The position numbers and the translations under genes are program-made. A stretch of DNA of 64,000 nt from Verrucosispora sp. NA02020 (GTDB lineage: Bacteria > Actinomycetota > Actinomycetes > Mycobacteriales > Micromonosporaceae). The notes beneath the pieces are model-generated. The model ran no database searches, was not told the origin of the DNA, and saw nothing but the letters and a program-made list of their open reading frames with translations. Location: assembly GCF_013364215.1 (NCBI RefSeq), contig NZ_CP054923.1, positions 124,001 to 188,000 of the forward strand, written 5' to 3'. This document shows positions 55,301-62,871 of the stretch, one piece after another. The first letter of the stretch is position 1. Each line of letters opens with the position of its first letter.

Positions 55301-57458
55301 CGCCGAGGCGGGTCGTGACGGGCTCACCCTGGACGCGCTGCACACCGCGGCGGTGGACGCGAACGGGCTGCGGGACCTGGTGCGGCGGATCGCCGAGACC
55401 CGTTACGACGAGGGGTACGAGCGCGGCGTGCACGACCACGACGCCGCCGAGATCCTGCGGATGCTGCTGCGCCTGCACGCCGGTGCCGGGCTGCTGCGTT
55501 ACCCGCCGGCCGACCGGGCCGCCGCGCAGTTGTTCTGGCGGTACGGCACCGACGAACCGACCCGGTCCGCCTGGACCGCCCGGGCCGCCTCGCTGGCCCG
55601 CGCCCGGCAGCGGTTCGGCCGTCCCGAGGGGGAGGACGCCGCCGACCGGCTCGGCGCGCAGCTCGCCGAGGCGGCCGAGACGTTCCTGCGGTCCGCCGGA
55701 CTCCCGGTGCCGCCCGCTGGGACGGCGGTGGCCGGCGAGTACCTGTTCGAGGAACTGTCCTCACCGCCGGTGCGGTTCGTCACCGGTGGCGGGGCGCGGG
55801 CCCTGCTGGACCGGTTCCGCCGGGCACTCGGCGGCCCGCAGTCGCGGTCGTCCCGCGAGTTCGACGACGACCTGCGTGCCCTCGGTGACGACCTCGCCGG
55901 CCGTCACCAGCTGGTGGAGGCGTGGCTGACCGCGTTCCTGGCCACCGACGACGGCAACCTGTCCGGGTACGACCTGCCGGAGGCGGTCGCCGTCGAGCTG
56001 TGCGGTGCGGAGCCGGCCCGGCAGGACAGCACGGCGACGATGACCGAGACGGTCGGCGGGCTGCTCGGCGCGCACCCCCGCATCGACGGCTCCACGCTCG
56101 ACGTACGGCTGGACGAGATGCTGGCCCGGACCCGGACGTTCCGCACCGACCTGGTCCCCGCGTACCGGGACTACCAGCGGCGACGCAACGCCCTGGTGGA
56201 CGCCGAGCGGGACCGCCTGCGGCTGGAGGAGTACCGGCCGAAGGTGATGAACGCCTTCGTCCGCAACCGGCTGCTCGACGAGGTGTACCTGCCGCTGATC
56301 GGCGACAACCTGGCCCGGCAGCTCGGTGCCACCGGCGACGGCAAGCGGGTCGACCAGTCCGGCCTGCTGCTGCTGATCTCACCGCCCGGGTACGGCAAGA
56401 CGACCCTGATGGAGTACGTCGCCAGCCGACTCGGACTGGTCTTCGTCAAGGTCAACGGGCCGGCCCTGGGCACCAAGGTCACCTCGCTGGACCCGGCCGA
56501 GGCGCCCGACGCCACCGCCCGGCAGGAGGTCGAGAAGATCTCCTTCGCCCTGGAGCTGGGCAACAACGTGCTGCTCTACCTGGACGACATCCAGCACACC
56601 AACCCGGAGCTGTTGCAGAAGTTCATCTCGCTCTGTGACGGGCAGCGCCGGATGGAGGGTGTCTGGGAGGGCCGCACCCGCACGTACGACCTGCGCGGCA
56701 AGCGGTTCGCGGTCTGCATGGCCGGTAACCCGTACACCGAGTCGGGGAAGCGGTTCCGGATCCCGGACATGCTCGCCAACCGGGCCGACGTGTGGAACCT
56801 CGGTGACGTGCTCTCCGGGCGGGAGGAGGCGTTCGCGCTCAGCTACATCGAGAACGCGCTCACCGCCAACCCGGTGCTGGCACCGCTCTCCGGGCGGGAC
56901 CGGGGCGACCTGGAGCTGCTGGTCCGGATGGCACGCGGGGACGACTCGGTCCGTGCCGACCAGCTCTCCCACCCGTACCAGCCGGTGGAGCTGGAACAAA
57001 TGGTGTCGGTGCTGCGCAAGATGCTGCGGGTGCAGCAGGTGGTGCTGGCCAACAACCAGGCGTACATCGCCTCGGCCGCCCAGTCCGACGACGCCCGCAC
57101 CGAGCCGCAGTTCCAGCTCCAGGGCTCCTACCGGAACATGAACAAGCTCGCCGAGCGGATCGTGCCGGTGCTCACCGACGAGGAGCTGGAGGCGGTGATC
57201 GACGACCACTACCTGGGCGAGGCGCAGACACTCGCGGCGGGTGCGGAGGCGAACCTGCTCAAGCTCGCCGAGCTGCGTGGCCGGCTCACCCCGGAACAGG
57301 CCGCCCGGTGGGTCGAGGTGAAGGACGCCTTCCAGCGCTCGAAGGCACTGGGCGGGGGTGGCGACGATCCGGTCGACCGCGCGGTGGGCGCGCTCGGCCT
57401 GCTCGCCGACCGGGTCAGCGGAGTCGCCGCCGCGATAGGTCGTGTCAGCGAACGCTGA
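52383..57458 (+). CDS. Giant DUF3686-type AAA ATPase (annotated as DNA repair ATPase)
   Basis: 1691 residues from GTG 52383, whose first codons overlap the flotillin stop (TGA 52388-52390). Residues ~40-500 correspond to DUF3686 (LRLLSTERIRTEHNCVPRDLVPVGG, FLGYNVFIGLK-like stretch). ~520-950 are coiled coil. A C-terminal AAA domain has Walker A PPGYGKTTLMEYVA, Walker B-like VLLYLDDIQHTNPE, sensor CMAGNPYTESGKRFRIPDMLANRADV. Coupling to flotillin and the YqiJ-like protein argues for a membrane-linked ATPase machine. The repair label comes from family naming, and no repair evidence is visible here. Confidence 0.85.
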   Translation: MSEPTAGPATTGRMPGAAGPAPAGRSGDGPDPAEVVSDGGTRPGLDDGSYEVLRKRLAGQAAELARRAESLNARRLEVFGSTELRLLSTERIRTEHNCVPRDLVPVGGLMLFGYNVFIGLKPETTVDDVFSLHRFTREQREGESEEVAFRFDEAGQDELPGLLRHPQFVRDFSELYRYYRQARLLQLRRVDARLLAVFQTGPRTEDIRVLRWQVGVDGIPEYLDSRGERDHVFPPSHDFEWIETTRQDHVLGRHPHIDIDGEVFVETVGGTLTVKVENNTEVGEGIYSEPVDEPLQSLADADVQWARVGPLILLRILPYKETQWRHLVFNTLTREVVRLDGIGVACQRLPEDHGIIFPGGYHLATGVTRTFDTEVADLEFERVVRSPNGEDVLYVFHARAEGRSLLLPYNAIRKEVAAPIPCHGFSLFDDGTLVVFRAVSEEPTRVHPMQIWQTPYVSDAYAAAQPAGTGPLERIGNADLVRGISDCLSAARMVQGSATAGVYEALIAACARITDHFHWLGEDELGDLATPLSGLRRTASSVLEEHEKVRTLTEQARAELDESAEQIASLARRARGEAPLTADDWVTQLGGLRRARGHLESLRELRYVDHDRIDELAARLDEELSVAGRRAVEFLRRDEAFTGYQQEVDRLAARAAEIGTVAEAGTVRDELAARTDGLQTITDVVGGLDIADATVRTGILGRVGEVLGAVNRARAVLDKRRQELAAVEGRAGFAAEFALLGQAVTGALAAADTAERCDEQLGRLLLRVEELESRFGEFDDFLTELSTRRTDIYEAFSARKQALLDERSRRADRLVGSAERILVSVQRRAGTLGSLDEINTYFAADPMVGKLRSVVEELRTLGDAVRAEELDGRIRAARQESGRGLRDRLDLYADGGETIRLGRHRFAVNTQPVDVAVVPAEGRMVVAVTGTDYRAPVRDEEFQQTRRFWDQLLVSESAQVYRAEYLATAILAAAEAGRDGLTLDALHTAAVDANGLRDLVRRIAETRYDEGYERGVHDHDAAEILRMLLRLHAGAGLLRYPPADRAAAQLFWRYGTDEPTRSAWTARAASLARARQRFGRPEGEDAADRLGAQLAEAAETFLRSAGLPVPPAGTAVAGEYLFEELSSPPVRFVTGGGARALLDRFRRALGGPQSRSSREFDDDLRALGDDLAGRHQLVEAWLTAFLATDDGNLSGYDLPEAVAVELCGAEPARQDSTATMTETVGGLLGAHPRIDGSTLDVRLDEMLARTRTFRTDLVPAYRDYQRRRNALVDAERDRLRLEEYRPKVMNAFVRNRLLDEVYLPLIGDNLARQLGATGDGKRVDQSGLLLLISPPGYGKTTLMEYVASRLGLVFVKVNGPALGTKVTSLDPAEAPDATARQEVEKISFALELGNNVLLYLDDIQHTNPELLQKFISLCDGQRRMEGVWEGRTRTYDLRGKRFAVCMAGNPYTESGKRFRIPDMLANRADVWNLGDVLSGREEAFALSYIENALTANPVLAPLSGRDRGDLELLVRMARGDDSVRADQLSHPYQPVELEQMVSVLRKMLRVQQVVLANNQAYIASAAQSDDARTEPQFQLQGSYRNMNKLAERIVPVLTDEELEAVIDDHYLGEAQTLAAGAEANLLKLAELRGRLTPEQAARWVEVKDAFQRSKALGGGGDDPVDRAVGALGLLADRVSGVAAAIGRVSER

Positions 57459-57465
57459 GCTGTCG

Positions 57466-57521
57466 TGTAAGGAGGGGTCCCCTGCTATGCCGTAGGCGTT
57501 AGCAGGGGACCCCTCCTTACA
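57466..57521. repeat. GGAAGGGCC palindromic repeat, copy 3 (perfect stem)
   Basis: Perfect 22-bp stem from TGTAAGGAGGGGTCCCCTGC plus TA (57466-57487) with 57500-57521, around TGCCGTAGGCGT. It begins 7 bases after the ATPase stop and is well placed to be its terminator. The best-preserved of the five copies. Confidence 0.9.
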
Positions 57522-57575
57522 TCCAGCATCTCGGATACACGTGTTCTGCCATCCGTCCAGGCGGGGTGCTGCCGG

Positions 57576-57857
57576 TCATCGCCCCGGCGTGTCGTCACGA
57601 CGGCTGCCGGACCGGGGGCCGGACGGTCGGCGGGCATACACGGCGGCGACGCCGAACGCGGCCGTCATGATCGTTCCTACCGCCGCGATCCCGGCGATGG
57701 CCGTACCGTCGGTCTTGCTGCAACCGCCGAGAACCGCCAACAGCAGCACGGTCAGGAGCGCCATCGCAGTGGTGAGATAGGTGGCGTGCACAGGATGCAG
57801 ATGTTCCCGTGCCCTCTCGCCCTGGTCGGCCTCCTCGTCACGGCTCGTGGATGCCAT
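57576..57857 (-). CDS. Small two-helix membrane protein (93 aa)
   Basis: 93 residues from ATG 57857 with GGGGGAGGAACGACG before it. Charged N-terminus (ASTSRDEEADQGERARE), two hydrophobic segments (~27-48 and ~52-75: TTAMALLTVLLLAVLGGCSK, GIAAVGTIMTAAFGVAAVYA) and a basic Arg/Ser-rich tail. No family recognised. Has its own promoter-like sequence upstream. Confidence 0.65.
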   Translation of the reverse strand: MASTSRDEEADQGERAREHLHPVHATYLTTAMALLTVLLLAVLGGCSKTDGTAIAGIAAVGTIMTAAFGVAAVYARRPSGPRSGSRRDDTPGR

Positions 57858-57908
57858 TCGTCGTTCCTCCCCCGTAGTCAACTGTGGACGGACTCATCGC
57901 TGTCGCCA

Positions 57909-57938
57909 ATTAGACAGAGGGCGATGGGATGTGGTCAA
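57909..57938 (-). promoter_or_regulatory. Putative promoter for the 93-aa membrane protein
   Basis: On the minus strand TTGACC (57938-57933) and TCTAAT (57914-57909) are spaced by 18 bases, about 50 bases before the ATG. The surrounding 57880-58010 is unusually AT-rich for this window. Confidence 0.5.
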
Positions 57939-58043
57939 CGGGACAAGACGAATGAGAATCCCATGAACATTCAGACCTATCGAACTTAAGGTGCCAAAGT
58001 TGCTCGATGCCGGCCGTTTGGCCAGCTGACGCTGCGGGAGCGG

Positions 58044-59606
58044 TCAGCCGTAGTAGCGGCGTAGTTCCCGGGTGAGCACCTTGCCGGTGGCGTTGCGGGG
58101 CAGGTACTTGACGAAGACGACGTCGCGGGGGACGGAGAACCGGGCGAGGTAGTGTCGCACGTACTCGCGGACCGCCTCGGCGTCGAGCGTCTCGCCGGGG
58201 TGCAGCGCGAGGAACGCGGTGAGCCGCTGGCCGTACTCCGCGTCGCGGACACCGATGACGGCGGCCTCGCGTACCTGTGGGAGGTGGGCGAGGAGTTGTT
58301 CCACCTCGGCCGGGAAGACGTTCTCCCCACCAGAGACGATCATGTCGTCGGCTCGGCCGTCGACGAAGAGCAGTCCGTCGGCGTTGATCCGGCCCAGGTC
58401 GCCGGTGTCCAGCAGGCCGTCGTGGCGTTCCCGGTCGGCGCCCGAGGTGTAGCCCTCGAAGAGCATGTCGTTGCCGACCAGGATCCGGCCGACCCGGCCG
58501 CTGGGCACCGGCTCGCCGTCGTCGTCGACGATCGCGAGCCGGGTCCCGTGCGGTGGCCGTCCGGCGGTGGTGGGCGCGGTACGCAGGTCGACGGGGGTGG
58601 CGATGGAGGCCCAGGACGCCTCTGTCGAGCCGTACAGGTTGTAGAGCACGTCGCCGTAGGTGTCCATGAAGGCTGCCGGGAGACCGCCGGGCAGCGCCGA
58701 TCCGCTGACGGCCACCACGGAGAGCGGCGGACGGGGATCCGGCGCCGGCACCTCCATCAACCGTTGCAGCATCACCGGCACCGCGAACAGGGCCTGGCAG
58801 CGGTGCCGGACCAGGGCGTCCAGGGTGGTGGCCGGGTCGAACCGTCGGTGCAGCACGATCGTGGCCCGCAACGCGAAGCAGACCTGGAGGGCGGCGTACC
58901 CCCAGGTGTGGAAGACCGGCGCGGCGATGAGGACGCGGTCCCGAACGTGCATCGGGATGCGGTCGATGATGGACACCAACGGACCGAAACCGTTGGGGAT
59001 GGGCCGGCGGGCGCCCTTGGGCGTCCCGGTGGTGCCGGAGGTGAGCACGATGATCCGGCCGTCACGGTCGGGTGGGTGCAGCTCACCGGCGAGAGCGGTG
59101 ACGATCAGGTCCTCGCGGGCCCGTTCGTCGAGGCGGTGCAGGTCGGCGGGGAGCCCGAGGGTGCGCTCGGTGAACTCGTCGTCGTGCACCAGCACCCGGA
59201 TGCGTTGCTCCTGCGCCACGGTGGCCAACTGCGCGGCGGAGAGACCGGTGTTGACCAGTACGGCGTCCGCGCCGAGCAGGGTGGCGGCGACGATCGACTC
59301 GACGAGTCCGGCATGGTTGCGGCAGAGCACGGCGACCCGGTCGCCGGCCTGCACACCGACACCGGCGCGCAACGCGCGAGCCAGCCGCATCGAGCGGTCG
59401 AGCAGGTCGGCGTAGGTCAGTTCGGTGCCGTGCTCGTCGACGATCGCGATCCGGTCCGGATCGCGGGCCGCCGCCTGACGTAGTTCACCGGCAAGACTCC
59501 AACCCCAGGTACGCAGCGCGTGGAGTTGGGCGGCCACCCGGATCGGCCGGCCCGGAGTGAGCAGGCCCCGCCGGGTCAACGTGGTGACGACGAACGGCAG
59601 TCCCAT
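58044..59606 (-). CDS. Acyl-CoA synthetase (AMP-binding, FadD-like)
   Basis: 520 residues from ATG 59606 (GGAGAACTCC upstream; frame open to 59699). Adenylation signatures: VLTSGTTGTPKGARR, YGSTEAS, GLLDTGDLG, and catalytic Lys in NATGKVLTRELR. Activates a carboxylic acid with ATP and CoA. The acid could be a fatty acid; neighbouring acyl-CoA dehydrogenase, SCP2 and TetR genes favour a lipid-degradation role. Same strand as the dehydrogenase, 138 bases downstream of its stop. Confidence 0.92.
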   Translation of the reverse strand: MGLPFVVTTLTRRGLLTPGRPIRVAAQLHALRTWGWSLAGELRQAAARDPDRIAIVDEHGTELTYADLLDRSMRLARALRAGVGVQAGDRVAVLCRNHAGLVESIVAATLLGADAVLVNTGLSAAQLATVAQEQRIRVLVHDDEFTERTLGLPADLHRLDERAREDLIVTALAGELHPPDRDGRIIVLTSGTTGTPKGARRPIPNGFGPLVSIIDRIPMHVRDRVLIAAPVFHTWGYAALQVCFALRATIVLHRRFDPATTLDALVRHRCQALFAVPVMLQRLMEVPAPDPRPPLSVVAVSGSALPGGLPAAFMDTYGDVLYNLYGSTEASWASIATPVDLRTAPTTAGRPPHGTRLAIVDDDGEPVPSGRVGRILVGNDMLFEGYTSGADRERHDGLLDTGDLGRINADGLLFVDGRADDMIVSGGENVFPAEVEQLLAHLPQVREAAVIGVRDAEYGQRLTAFLALHPGETLDAEAVREYVRHYLARFSVPRDVVFVKYLPRNATGKVLTRELRRYYG

Positions 59607-59744
59607 GCCCGGAGTTCTCCTTCCGCAGCCCGATGCCCACCCTTCCGATCTTGCCTGCTGGCGGGGTGGTTCGCCCACGTCGAACCGGCCGGCGCTCACG
59701 TACGGAGCACCGGCCGGGTGCCGTCCGTGTCGGACGGCCGGACG

Positions 59745-60959
59745 TCAGCGGATCTGCATCCCGGAGATCGCCCGGGAGATGACCAGGCGCTGGATCTCGG
59801 AGGTGCCCTCGAAGATGGTGTAGATCTTGGCGTCGCGGTACCACCGCTCGACCGGGTGGTCACGGAGGAAGCCGGCCCCGCCGAGCAACTGGACCGCCTT
59901 CTCGGTGACCGCTACCGCCACCTCGCCGGCCTTGAGCTTGGACATCGACCCCTCGCCCGCCGTGAACGGCCGGTTGTTCCGGCCCATCCAGGAGGCCCGC
60001 CAGACCAGCAGCCGGGCGGCGTCGATCTCGGTCTTCATGTCGGCGAGCGCGAAGGCGACCGCCTGGTTGGTGATGATCGGGCGGCCGAACTGGACCCGTT
60101 CCCGGGCGTAGTCCAGGGCGTACTCGTAGGCGGCCCGCGCCACGCCGAGCGCCTGGGCGCCGACGGTGGGTCGGGACAGCTCGAACGTCCGCATCGCGGC
60201 CTGGCCGGAGGCGCGTTGCCCGGACCGGGCCCGGGCCAGCCGCTCCTCCAGCGACTCCCGGCCGCCGAGCAGGCACCGGCCGGGCACCCGCACGTCGTCG
60301 AGGAAGACATCCGCTGTGTGAGATGCCCGTAGGCCGAGTTTGCGCAGCTTGCGGGTGGCGGAGAGGCCGGCGGTGCCGGGCGGTACGACGAACGCGGCCT
60401 GACCTCGCGAGCCCAGCTCGGGGTCGACCGAGGCGGTCACCACGTGCACGGCGGCGATCCCACCGTTGGTGGCGTACGCCTTCTGGCCGCGCAGCACCCA
60501 CTCGTCGGTCGCCTCGTCGTACTCGGCCCGGGTCCGCATCGCGGAGACGTCCGAACCGGCTTCCGGCTCGGAGGAACAGAACGCGGCGACCGCCGGCGAG
60601 TCGACGTCACCGAAGCACTGCGGCACCCACTCGACGAGCTGGTCGGGTGTGCCGCTGCCATAGATCGCGGCGACCGCGAGCGAGGTGCCGAAGATGCTCA
60701 GCCCGATGCCGGCGTCTCCCCAGAACAGCTCCTCGCTGGCGATCGGCAGCGAGAGCCCGGTGGGGTCGGCCCAGCAGGTGGCGAGGAACTCGAAGCCGTA
60801 GAGGCCGACCTTGGCCGCCTCGCCGATGATCGGCCAGGGAGTCTCCTCCCGGGCGTCCCACTCGGCGGCGGCCGGGCGCACGACCTCGCTGGCGAAGCCG
60901 TGCACCCAGTCGCGCAGATCCCGCTGTTCCTCGTTCAGGTCGAGCGAGAATTCGACCAT
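59745..60959 (-). CDS. Acyl-CoA dehydrogenase
   Basis: 404 residues from ATG 60959. N-terminal helical, middle beta and C-terminal helical domains: CSSEPEAGSDVSAMRTRAEYD (FAD/acyl binding), QFGRPIITNQAVAFALADM, VQLLGGAGFLRDHPVERWYRDAKIYTIFEGTSEIQR with catalytic Glu in FEGTSEIQ. It oxidises an acyl-CoA to the 2-enoyl-CoA, passing electrons to ETF. The start is one base from the SCP2 stop, so the two are one operon. Confidence 0.95.
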   Translation of the reverse strand: MVEFSLDLNEEQRDLRDWVHGFASEVVRPAAAEWDAREETPWPIIGEAAKVGLYGFEFLATCWADPTGLSLPIASEELFWGDAGIGLSIFGTSLAVAAIYGSGTPDQLVEWVPQCFGDVDSPAVAAFCSSEPEAGSDVSAMRTRAEYDEATDEWVLRGQKAYATNGGIAAVHVVTASVDPELGSRGQAAFVVPPGTAGLSATRKLRKLGLRASHTADVFLDDVRVPGRCLLGGRESLEERLARARSGQRASGQAAMRTFELSRPTVGAQALGVARAAYEYALDYARERVQFGRPIITNQAVAFALADMKTEIDAARLLVWRASWMGRNNRPFTAGEGSMSKLKAGEVAVAVTEKAVQLLGGAGFLRDHPVERWYRDAKIYTIFEGTSEIQRLVISRAISGMQIR

Positions 60960-60960
60960 C

Positions 60961-61413
60961 TCAGGCCTTGGGGATGTCGAAGAGGTTGGCGATGTTGGCG
61001 GCCAGCCCCAGGTCACCCTTTGCCTTGAGCTTGCCGGTCATGAACATCATGACCGGGTTGGCGCCACCCGAGACGATCTTCAGGAACTCGACCGGGCCCA
61101 GCGTCAGGGCCAGTCGCGGCTCGTGCTGCGGGGTCTCGTTGACCGTGCAGGTGCCGTCGGCGATGACCACCTCGTACGTGTCGGTGCCGCCGTCGGGGGC
61201 GCCGGTGATGTTCCAGTGGATCACCGCGTTGGTGGAACCGGCCCGGTCCGCGCGGAAGATCTGCGGCAGTCGCCGGAAGACCTCGCCGAGGATCTTTCCG
61301 CGCAGGTCGCCCGACATGATCTCGGCGAGCTTGCTATCCGGGGTGCTCTTGACGAGCTGGGCGAACTCCTTCGGGCCCATGTTGGCGAAGTTGGCCGGGT
61401 CGAAGTCAGTCAT
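60961..61413 (-). CDS. SCP2 sterol-carrier-like protein
   Basis: 150 residues from ATG 61413 (GAGAGGTGCG upstream). SCP2 fold: IHWNITGAPDGGTDTYEVVIADGTCTV, RLALTLGPVEFLKIVSGGANPVMMFMTGKLKAKGDLGLAANI. Binds lipids or acyl-CoAs and probably hands them to the acyl-CoA dehydrogenase encoded next. Divergent from the TetR gene. Confidence 0.9.
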   Translation of the reverse strand: MTDFDPANFANMGPKEFAQLVKSTPDSKLAEIMSGDLRGKILGEVFRRLPQIFRADRAGSTNAVIHWNITGAPDGGTDTYEVVIADGTCTVNETPQHEPRLALTLGPVEFLKIVSGGANPVMMFMTGKLKAKGDLGLAANIANLFDIPKA

Positions 61414-61434
61414 GGAACGCACCTCTCGAACAGT

Positions 61435-61473
61435 GGTTACTCAGGCGTAACCCTACGCACCAGTAGGTATGCT
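61435..61473. promoter_or_regulatory. Candidate TetR operator and overlapping leaderless promoter
   Basis: Two short inverted repeats lie side by side: GGTTAC-N6-GTAACC (61435-61452) and CCTAC-N6-GTAGG (61452-61467). TATGCT at 61468-61473 stands 6 bases before the tetR GTG, so that mRNA is probably leaderless. The SCP2 promoter must be in the same 66 bases, so one bound TetR could silence both directions. Confidence 0.55.
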
Positions 61474-61479
61474 CGCAAG

Positions 61480-62118
61480 GTGTCCGCGACACCCGCCTTC
61501 AAGCGCCTCCCCCGGGCCGTACGCGAGCAGCAGATGCTCGACGCCGCCGTGCGGGTCTTCTCCCGGCGCGGCTACCACGGCGCCAGCATGGACGAGATCG
61601 CCGAGGACGCCGGCATCTCCAAGCCCATGGTCTACGCGTACCTCGGCACCAAGGAAGAACTCTTCGTCGCCTGCCTGCACCGCGAGGGCACCCGGATGAT
61701 GGAGGCCATCGCCGGGGCGGCCGTCCCCGACCTGCCCGCCGACGAACGACTCTGGCGTGGCCTGCGGGCGTTCTTCGGCTTCGTCGGCGCACACCGGGAC
61801 GGTTGGTCGGTGCTCTACCGGCAGGCCCGCGCCGAGCAGCCGTTCGCCCGGGAACTGGCCCAGATGCGGGCCAGGATGGTCGAGGTGGTCGCCGGGATGC
61901 TGGACCACGCGCTGCGGGCCGAGGGACGTACCGCTGCCGAGACCGAGTTGGAAGTAGTCGCGTACGCCCTGGTCGGGGCGACTGAGTCGCTGGGTGACTG
62001 GCTCGCGGACCACCCTGACGCCGACCCGGAGAAGACCGCGACCCGGATGATGAACGCCGCCTGGCTGGGGGCCGGGCAACTCCTGCGCGGCGTGAGCTGG
62101 CACCCGCCCGAGGTGTAA
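61480..62118 (+). CDS. TetR-family regulator of the lipid-degradation genes
   Basis: 212 residues from GTG 61480. The N-terminal helix-turn-helix is REQQMLDAAVRVFSRRGYHG then MDEIAEDAGISKPMVYAYLGTKEELF; the C-terminal domain is a helical ligand-binding region (GWSVLYRQARAEQPFARELAQMRARMVEVVAG). Divergent orientation to SCP2-acyl-CoA dehydrogenase suggests repression relieved by an acyl-CoA. Its TAA stop (62116-62118) is provided by a palindromic repeat. Confidence 0.9.
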   Translation: MSATPAFKRLPRAVREQQMLDAAVRVFSRRGYHGASMDEIAEDAGISKPMVYAYLGTKEELFVACLHREGTRMMEAIAGAAVPDLPADERLWRGLRAFFGFVGAHRDGWSVLYRQARAEQPFARELAQMRARMVEVVAGMLDHALRAEGRTAAETELEVVAYALVGATESLGDWLADHPDADPEKTATRMMNAAWLGAGQLLRGVSWHPPEV

Positions 62119-62168
62119 GGAAGGGCACCTTATTAACGCCTGCGGTAGTAGCGGGGTCCCCTGTTAAC
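62113..62168. repeat. GGAAGGGCC palindromic repeat, copy 4
   Basis: GTGTAAGGAAGGGCACCTTA ... GGGGTCCCCTGTTAAC around AACGCCTGCGGTAG. It lies between convergent genes and supplies both stop codons: TAA of tetR at 62116-62118 and, on the other strand, TAA of the DedA gene at 62164-62166. Confidence 0.85.
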
Positions 62169-62793
62169 AGCCGCCGTCCGCACCGCTCGCCGCCCGCCGG
62201 TGCGCCCGGTGCCGGAGCCAGCGGATCAGCTCCACCAGCAGCGTCACCGAGACCGAGAGCCCGATGCCGGCCAGGATGCCGTGCAGCGGGTGCTGTTCGA
62301 AGGCGAGTCCGCCGAAGATGCCGAGCAGGACGCAGTACACCGCCCACGAGGCGCAGCCGATCAGGTCGAAGAGGAAGAACCGGCGCAGCGGGTAACGGAC
62401 GGCGCCCATGGCCAGGGTGACCGCCGTCCGCCCGCCCGGGACGTAACGGGCGGCGATGAGGATGACGCCGCCGCGCCGGTCGACCGCCCGCCTGGCCCAT
62501 TCCGAACCGGCCCGGCGCCGGCTGTCCACCGGTGAGTGGTCGAGCCGGCGCGACCCACCTCCGCGTCCGATCCCGTACGAGATGTGGTCTCCGACGGTCG
62601 CGCCGAGCGTGGCCGCCACGACGATCAGCGCCAGGTTCGGCTCTCCGCCGGTGGCGAGCACGGTGACGCTGATGACCGCCGCCTCGGAGGGCACCAGCGG
62701 GAAGAACGCGTCGACGGCGGTGAGCCCGAAGATCAGCAGGTACACCCAGGGTGAGGTGAGTGTCTGTCGGAGCAGGTCGAGCGCGGCCTCCAT
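62164..62793 (-). CDS. DedA/SNARE-associated family membrane protein
   Basis: 209 residues, about five hydrophobic segments. Family motifs: FFPLVPSEAAVISVTVLA, TLGATVGDHISYGIGRGGG and ARYVPGGRTAVTLAMGAVRYP with the (F/Y)xPGxR arginine. DedA proteins (UptA type) are implicated in returning undecaprenyl phosphate to the inner leaflet. ATG 62793; the C-terminus GADGGC ends at a TAA inside repeat copy 4. Confidence 0.9.
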   Translation of the reverse strand: MEAALDLLRQTLTSPWVYLLIFGLTAVDAFFPLVPSEAAVISVTVLATGGEPNLALIVVAATLGATVGDHISYGIGRGGGSRRLDHSPVDSRRRAGSEWARRAVDRRGGVILIAARYVPGGRTAVTLAMGAVRYPLRRFFLFDLIGCASWAVYCVLLGIFGGLAFEQHPLHGILAGIGLSVSVTLLVELIRWLRHRAHRRAASGADGGC

Positions 62794-62817
62794 GTCTCCA
62801 TGCTCAGGGCACGGACT

Positions 62818-62871
62818 GTTAGGAAGGGGCCCTTCCTCTACACCAGGCGTTAATAAGGTGCCCTTCCTTAC
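62818..62871. repeat. GGAAGGGCC palindromic repeat, copy 5
   Basis: GTTAGGAAGGGGCCCTTCCTC ... AAGGTGCCCTTCCTTAC around TACACCAGGCGTTAA. It is read as protein by the minus-strand PurA-like gene, giving that gene its last ~17 codons and its TAA stop. Confidence 0.85.
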
